A stretch of 8,851 nt of DNA, from positions 1 to 8,851 of the forward strand of contig JAPKZM010000162.1 in NCBI GenBank assembly GCA_026393775.1, given 5' to 3'. The translations under genes and the position numbers were made by a program. Position 1 is the first letter of the stretch. The number at the start of each line of letters is the position of its first letter. The notes below the pieces were generated by a model. It ran no database searches. It saw only the letters and a program-made list of their open reading frames with translations, and had not been told where the DNA came from. This document shows, in pieces, positions 5,155 through 8,851 of the stretch. The DNA comes from Candidatus Aminicenantota bacterium (GTDB taxonomy: Bacteria; Acidobacteriota; Aminicenantia; UBA2199).

Positions 5155-6036
5155 ATGATCAGCGAAGAAACCCTAAAAAAAATAAGGAAGCTGGAGATCA
5201 TCTCCCGGAAAGCCGCGCGGGACATTTTCGCCGGGCAGTACCACTCGGCGTTCAAGGGCCGGGGCATGGAATTTTCCGAGGTCCGCGAATACCAGTTCGG
5301 CGACGATATCCGCTTCATCGATTGGAACGTCTCCTCGCGCCTGGGCCGGCTATTCATCAAGCAGTTCGTGGAGGAGAGGGAACTGACGATCATCCTGGCC
5401 ATCGACCTGTCGGCATCGCTGCAATTCGTCTCCGCCAGTAAGAGCAAAAAGGACATCGCCGTCGAGTTGTCCGCCCTGATCGCATTCACGGCCATGCTCA
5501 ACAACGATAAGGTCGGACTGCTGATTTTCACCGACCGCGTGGAAGTTTTCATTCCGCCCAAGAAGGGCCGCACCCATCTGCTGAGGCTGATCCGCGATAT
5601 CAGCGAATTCCAGCCGCAAGGCCGGGGTACGGCAATTGCCAGCGCCCTGGCTTATCTGACTTCGCTATTGAAGAAAAAAGCCGTGGTCTTTTTGATCTCC
5701 GATTTCCTGGATGAAAATTTCGCCACGGCACTGAAAATCGCCGCTCGCAAGCACGACCTGATCGCTATCGCTATCCATGACCGCCGGGAACTGGCGGCGC
5801 CGCGACGCGGGATCTTCCAGCTCAAGGACCTGGAAAACGGGGAAGATTTCAGCGCCGATTTCAGCAGCGCCGCCGTCCGTTCGGCTTGCCAAAATATCAG
5901 CAGCAGCCGCTCCGAGCGGCTGAACGACATTTTCCGCAAATACGCCATCGACGCCATCACCATCCTTTCGGAGACCGATTACGAAAAGCCGCTGTTCGAC
6001 CTGTTTTTGCAGCGCCGGCACAAATTCGCCCGATGA
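5155..6036 (+). CDS. DUF58 domain protein with VWA-like fold
   Basis: A cytoplasmic protein of 293 aa, the usual length for the family. The DUF58 signature is clear at 35-57: G-R-G-M-E-F, then R-E-Y-Q-F-G-D-D-I-R-F-I-D-W. A von Willebrand A-like fold follows, with the metal-ion (MIDAS) residues D84-L-S86-A-S88, a candidate Thr at T159 (GRGTA) and D183 in FLISDF. Family members occur in MoxR-DUF58-Bat operons and are thought to act with MoxR chaperone-type ATPases in maturing envelope or metal-binding partners; the exact role is not established. The start ATG has GGAG 13 nt upstream, a long spacing, but the N-terminus aligns with the family pattern. The stop overlaps the next ATG (ATGA, 6033-6036), so translation is probably coupled to the BatD-like gene. 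Confidence 0.9.
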   Translation: MISEETLKKIRKLEIISRKAARDIFAGQYHSAFKGRGMEFSEVREYQFGDDIRFIDWNVSSRLGRLFIKQFVEERELTIILAIDLSASLQFVSASKSKKDIAVELSALIAFTAMLNNDKVGLLIFTDRVEVFIPPKKGRTHLLRLIRDISEFQPQGRGTAIASALAYLTSLLKKKAVVFLISDFLDENFATALKIAARKHDLIAIAIHDRRELAAPRRGIFQLKDLENGEDFSADFSSAAVRSACQNISSSRSERLNDIFRKYAIDAITILSETDYEKPLFDLFLQRRHKFAR

Positions 6037-6956
6037 AAGCGCTTCGCCTGTTCGGAATCCTGCTGCTAGCCGCCGCAGCGCGGCCGATCCACGCCGCGCA
6101 AGTGACCTTGTCCGCCTCCACTCTGACCGCGACCATCGGCGAACAGGTGGAATTGCGCTTGATCGTACGCAGCCTTGAAGCCGCTGATGAGATGAAGGTC
6201 TCCCTGCCGGCCGGGGATTTCGAGGTCATTCGCCGCCAAAGCCAACCGACGATCAGGACCAGCGAATGGCGCACCTTTGAACACGTGATCACCGTCGCTT
6301 TTTTTAAGACCGGGGAGTTTGCAGTCGGCCCGATGACCGTCGAGCTCCTGGCCGCCAAGGCGGTCATCGAAAAAGATCAAAGCAACGCCATCAGCATCAA
6401 AGTCCGTTCGCTCCTCGGCGCCGACGACCGGGACATCAAGCCCTTGAAAAAGCCGCTGGCGATCCAGGGCAACCCCCTGCATCTGCTGAAATATGCTGCC
6501 GTTGTCGGCCTGATCCTGCTGCTGGCCGCGCTGCTGCTGATCCTGATGCGTAAAAAGAATGAAAAATCCCCTCCGCCGGAAGCGGCCCTGCCGGAGCCCG
6601 AGCTCGAACTGGAACTCCGCATTCGTGAATTATGGCAGCAAAGATGGACGCAAAAAGGAGAGTACAAGCTATTTTTCATCCGCCTGGGAGAGATTAACAA
6701 GCATTTCCTGGATCGCAGCTACGGCTTTAACGCCGATGATCTTACCAGTACGGAAGTCATGGCCCGGCTCGGAAGCAACGAAAAAGACATGGGCATAGTG
6801 GCCTGCTTTGAAAATATTTTCACCCAAGCCGACCTGGTCAAATTCGCTGAGCAAGTGCCGGAGACCTCGACCATCAATGCCCTGGCCCAGAACATCGCGA
6901 CGGTGATCAACACGTATAAAAAGAGACGCAGCCTGAGCGAGGCGAACCGTGTTTAG
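6033..6956 (+). CDS. Compact BatD-like membrane protein
   Basis: A 307-aa inner-membrane protein. Residues 1-21 are a signal peptide (MKALRLFGILLLAAAARPIHA, then AQV). Residues 22-125 form one beta-rich periplasmic domain of BatD type (TLSASTLTATIGEQVELRLIV near the start, FKTGEFAVGPMTVELLA near the end). One membrane helix spans about 152-172, followed by RKK. A cytoplasmic helical domain (about 188-300, IRELWQQRW...YKLFFIRLGEINKHFLDRSYGF) resembles the C-terminal part seen in BatD/DUF4381-type proteins. Typical BatD proteins run to roughly 500-600 aa with several repeats, so this one is short. The frame is open back to 5886, but the ATG at 6033 gives a proper signal peptide and the ATGA overlap with DUF58. 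The 3' end overlaps batA by 8 bp. Confidence 0.82.
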   Translation: MKALRLFGILLLAAAARPIHAAQVTLSASTLTATIGEQVELRLIVRSLEAADEMKVSLPAGDFEVIRRQSQPTIRTSEWRTFEHVITVAFFKTGEFAVGPMTVELLAAKAVIEKDQSNAISIKVRSLLGADDRDIKPLKKPLAIQGNPLHLLKYAAVVGLILLLAALLLILMRKKNEKSPPPEAALPEPELELELRIRELWQQRWTQKGEYKLFFIRLGEINKHFLDRSYGFNADDLTSTEVMARLGSNEKDMGIVACFENIFTQADLVKFAEQVPETSTINALAQNIATVINTYKKRRSLSEANRV

Positions 6957-7941
6957 ACTGGCCGCTAAATATTACCTGCTGCTGCTGCTCCTGTGGCCGC
7001 TGCTGGTCTGGTGGAACCGTTTCCTGAACCGCTTGGGCAAGCGCCACGTCTGGTTCGCCGCGAAAAAGTTGCTGCCGGCCGCGCCGCTGACCTGGAAAAT
7101 GGCGTTGCTGAAAAACCTGAACCACTGTAAAATCGCTTCCTGGCTGCTCTTCATCCTGGCCCTGGCCCGGCCGCAGCTGCTCAACACCTACCAGGTGGAA
7201 GAGCAGAAAGGCATGGATATCCTCCTGACCCTGGACATTTCCGGTTCCATGGCTTCCATCGATTTCAAGCCCAAGAACCGGCTGGAGGTGGCCAAGGAAG
7301 TCATCGCCGCCTTCATCGAGAAGCGCCGGACCGACCGCCTGGGCCTGGTCATCTTCGCCGCCACCTCGTACACCAAGTGCCCGCTGACCGTCGATTACGA
7401 CATGCTGAAATATTATCTGCAGGAAACGGAGCTCGGCGAACTGGAGGACGGGACGGCGCTGGGCATGGCCCTAGCCACCTCGGTCAACCGCATTCAGCAT
7501 TCCGGGGCCAAGACCAAGATCATCATCCTGCTCACCGACGGCGTGAACAACCGCGGCGAGATCGACCCGCGCGATGCCGCCAAGATGGCCCGCGGCTTCA
7601 ACATCAAGGTCTACACCATCGGCGTCGGCACCCGTGGCGAAGCCCCCTACCCGGTCCTCGATTCCTTCGGCCGCCGCCAGTACGTCATGGTCAACGTCGA
7701 GATCGACGAAGCGCTGCTGCAAGAGATCGCCAAGACCACCGGCGGCCTCTACTTCCGGGCCACCGACCGCGATTCTCTGCAGAACATCTTCAGCGAGATC
7801 GACCGCTGGGAAAAAACAAAGATCAAGGTCAAGAATTACTCCGAAACCACGGAACTGTTCCCCTATTTTCTGGCCCTGGGGCTGCTGCTGCTCCTAATGA
7901 TCGAAACCGCCCGCCGCTCCTTCCTGCGCACGCTGCCTTAA
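6949..7941 (+). CDS. batA: BatA-like VWA-domain membrane protein
   Basis: A 330-aa inner-membrane protein with the standard BatA layout. There is an N-terminal membrane helix (about 6-22), a second hydrophobic segment (about 62-72, ending ALARPQ, a family hallmark), a VWA domain (about 90-285) and a C-terminal membrane helix (about 304-319). The MIDAS motif is intact: D96-I-S98-G-S100, T169 in DGTALGMAL, and D197 in LLTDGVNNRGEIDP. Bat proteins have been linked to aerotolerance and stress in Bacteroides and Leptospira, with presumed metal-dependent protein-protein contacts; the precise function is unknown. It starts at GTG (6949), with GAGG 6 nt before and an 8-bp overlap with the BatD-like gene. 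No batB or TPR gene follows, so this is the end of the operon. Confidence 0.92.
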   Translation: MFRLAAKYYLLLLLLWPLLVWWNRFLNRLGKRHVWFAAKKLLPAAPLTWKMALLKNLNHCKIASWLLFILALARPQLLNTYQVEEQKGMDILLTLDISGSMASIDFKPKNRLEVAKEVIAAFIEKRRTDRLGLVIFAATSYTKCPLTVDYDMLKYYLQETELGELEDGTALGMALATSVNRIQHSGAKTKIIILLTDGVNNRGEIDPRDAAKMARGFNIKVYTIGVGTRGEAPYPVLDSFGRRQYVMVNVEIDEALLQEIAKTTGGLYFRATDRDSLQNIFSEIDRWEKTKIKVKNYSETTELFPYFLALGLLLLLMIETARRSFLRTLP

Positions 7942-8092
7942 AAAATACCAATTGCATATCCAATTTTAGAAAATTTCAACATCATTTGCATTTATTTTGC
8001 AATTTACTAATATTTGCACATATTATGCAATGCGTTATTTATTGCTTAATTAATGCAATTTGAAAATCAGGCTGGAGAAGTAAAATGAGAAA
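7942..8092. repeat. AT-rich convergent spacer with iterated TTGCA/TGCAA elements
   Basis: This 151-bp spacer between two convergent genes is far more AT-rich than the flanks. TGCA cores occur at 7953, 7987, 7998, 8015, 8026 and 8054, each within TTGCA or TGCAA; the step sizes are 34, 11, 17, 11 and 28 bp. At the right, GCAAT (8027-8031), ATTGC (8041-8045) and GCAAT (8055-8059) are spaced by exactly 9 nt in alternating orientation. A further dyad, AATTTT-AG-AAAATT, sits at 7962-7975. No GC-rich hairpin with a T-run is visible, so no classical terminator can be called for either gene. A protein-binding array or weak bidirectional terminator hairpins are possible. Confidence 0.5.
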
Positions 8093-8851
8093 TTAGTAGA
8101 TCTCAATCTTGAGCAGCCGGCACTCGAGCGGTCCGTTGAAGAGGACGAAACGGCGCGCCGGTTTCAAGCCGATGGCCGGGATCAATTCCAGGTTGCCGCA
8201 CAGGACATAGGCGGTCGAACCCGGACAGCGCTGCTTCAAAAAATCGCCGAATTCCTTGTACAGCAGACGCGTCGGCTCCAATTCGCCGACACGGATGCCG
8301 TAGGGCGGGTTGCAGATGATGGTGGCATCGCGGATCTCGGGCAGTTCGCGGAAATCCTTGCGCTCCAGCGGCACGCCGCGGCTTCCCGGGAGCTCGCGCA
8401 GGTTGCGCCTGGCGGCATCGATGCTCTGGCGGTCGGAATCGCTGCCGCGAATCAGCCCCTCGGGCATCTCCCGGACAGCGGCGTCGCATTCGCGGCGCAC
8501 CTCCCGCCAGACCCCGTCGGCAAAATCGGGTAAACTTTCAAAGCCGAATTTGTCCTTTTTAAAAGCCGCCGGGAGCCGGCGGTAGTGCATGAACGCCTCG
8601 GTCACAATGGTGCCCGAACCGCACATGGGATCGACCAGGGGTCTTTCGCCCTGCCAGCCACTCAGGCGCACCAAGGCCGCCGCCAGCGTTTCCTGCAACG
8701 GGGCCGCGACCGATTGCCGGCGGTAGCCGCGGCGGTGCAGCGACCCGCCCGATGTGTCCAGGCTGATCAGCGCCTGGTCGCGGCGGACGACCAGGTGGAT
8801 GCGCACGTCCGGATGCTCGGTATCCACGTCGGGGCGGCGGCCGGCGCGGGC
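8093..8851 (-). CDS. rlmL: RlmL-family 23S rRNA guanine-N2 methyltransferase, N-terminus cut by window edge
   Basis: A SAM-dependent RNA methyltransferase. The C-terminal 252 residues are visible, and the frame is open to the right edge. The end of the THUMP region is recognisable (PDVRIHLVV...ALISLDTSG..LHRRGYR). The Rossmann-fold catalytic domain follows: SAM motif I DPMCGSGT (8609-8632), the GSDSD acidic-loop motif, and catalytic motif IV NPPYG (8297-8311). These match the RlmL half of E. coli RlmKL, which makes m2G2445 in 23S rRNA. The stop comes directly after this domain, so the RlmK half is absent; stand-alone RlmL is common outside gammaproteobacteria. A GTG at 8827 could be read as a start, but family sequence (GRRPDVDTEHPD) continues upstream of it, so the true start lies outside the window. 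Confidence 0.9.
   Translation of the reverse strand, partial: ARAGRRPDVDTEHPDVRIHLVVRRDQALISLDTSGGSLHRRGYRRQSVAAPLQETLAAALVRLSGWQGERPLVDPMCGSGTIVTEAFMHYRRLPAAFKKDKFGFESLPDFADGVWREVRRECDAAVREMPEGLIRGSDSDRQSIDAARRNLRELPGSRGVPLERKDFRELPEIRDATIICNPPYGIRVGELEPTRLLYKEFGDFLKQRCPGSTAYVLCGNLELIPAIGLKPARRFVLFNGPLECRLLKIEIY

Noticed and set aside
4824..5573. A 249-codon minus-strand frame opposite the 90-aa and DUF58 genes
   Set aside because: It is antisense to well-supported genes with family motifs; its composition is that of a shadow frame.
7377..8063. A 228-codon plus-strand open frame overlapping batA
   Set aside because: It lies in another frame of batA, is rich in Arg/His/Pro of the kind produced by GC-rich out-of-frame reading, and has no ribosome-binding site. 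batA itself is unambiguous.
8074..8096. GGAGAAG followed by ATG-AGA-AAT-TAG, a ribosome-binding site with a three-codon frame
   Set aside because: Too short to be a gene, and it runs into the antisense end of rlmL with no downstream plus-strand gene to regulate.

Overview
This window reads as ordinary chromosomal DNA of a diderm bacterium with moderately high GC. A SurA-type periplasmic chaperone domain, a type II secretion/type IV pilus (GspE/PilB) ATPase relative, a BatA/BatD/DUF58 operon and a stand-alone RlmL-type methyltransferase sit together. The gene styles fit the Acidobacteriota/Candidatus Aminicenantota lineage best. That placement is inference from protein style only; no rRNA or marker gene is present. 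There are nine coding regions and no tRNA, rRNA, insertion sequence or CRISPR array.

Left part (1-2770). A partial UbiA/MenA-family prenyltransferase runs off the left edge on the minus strand, with a good sigma70-type promoter. Divergent from it is a tight three-gene plus-strand unit: an exported SurA-N protein without a PPIase domain, a YhaM-like OB-fold/HD 3'-5' exoribonuclease (ATGA overlap with the gene before it), and a small two-helix membrane protein with a CxxC knuckle at each end.

Middle (2772-4859). A 600-residue minus-strand gene ends one base from the previous unit. It has the architecture of a GspE/PilB secretion ATPase: Cys-rich N-terminus, MshEN-like domain, ATPase core and C-terminal tetracysteine. 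However, the Walker A, Asp-box, Walker B and His-box residues are all degraded, so it appears to be a pseudo-ATPase that may still bind cyclic di-GMP. This is the most interesting item in the window. The divergent intergenic region carries one clear minus promoter, two candidate plus promoters and a dyad.

Right part (4860-8851). A plus-strand operon encodes an unrecognised 90-aa protein, a DUF58 protein, a compact BatD-like membrane protein and BatA with intact MIDAS motifs. The usual MoxR ATPase and BatB are not present here. The operon ends in a strikingly AT-rich convergent spacer containing six TTGCA/TGCAA elements. An RlmL-family 23S rRNA methyltransferase then runs off the right edge on the minus strand.

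The likely themes are envelope homeostasis (SurA-N protein, Bat operon), RNA metabolism (YhaM, RlmL) and a possible regulatory or scaffold protein derived from a pilus or secretion motor.
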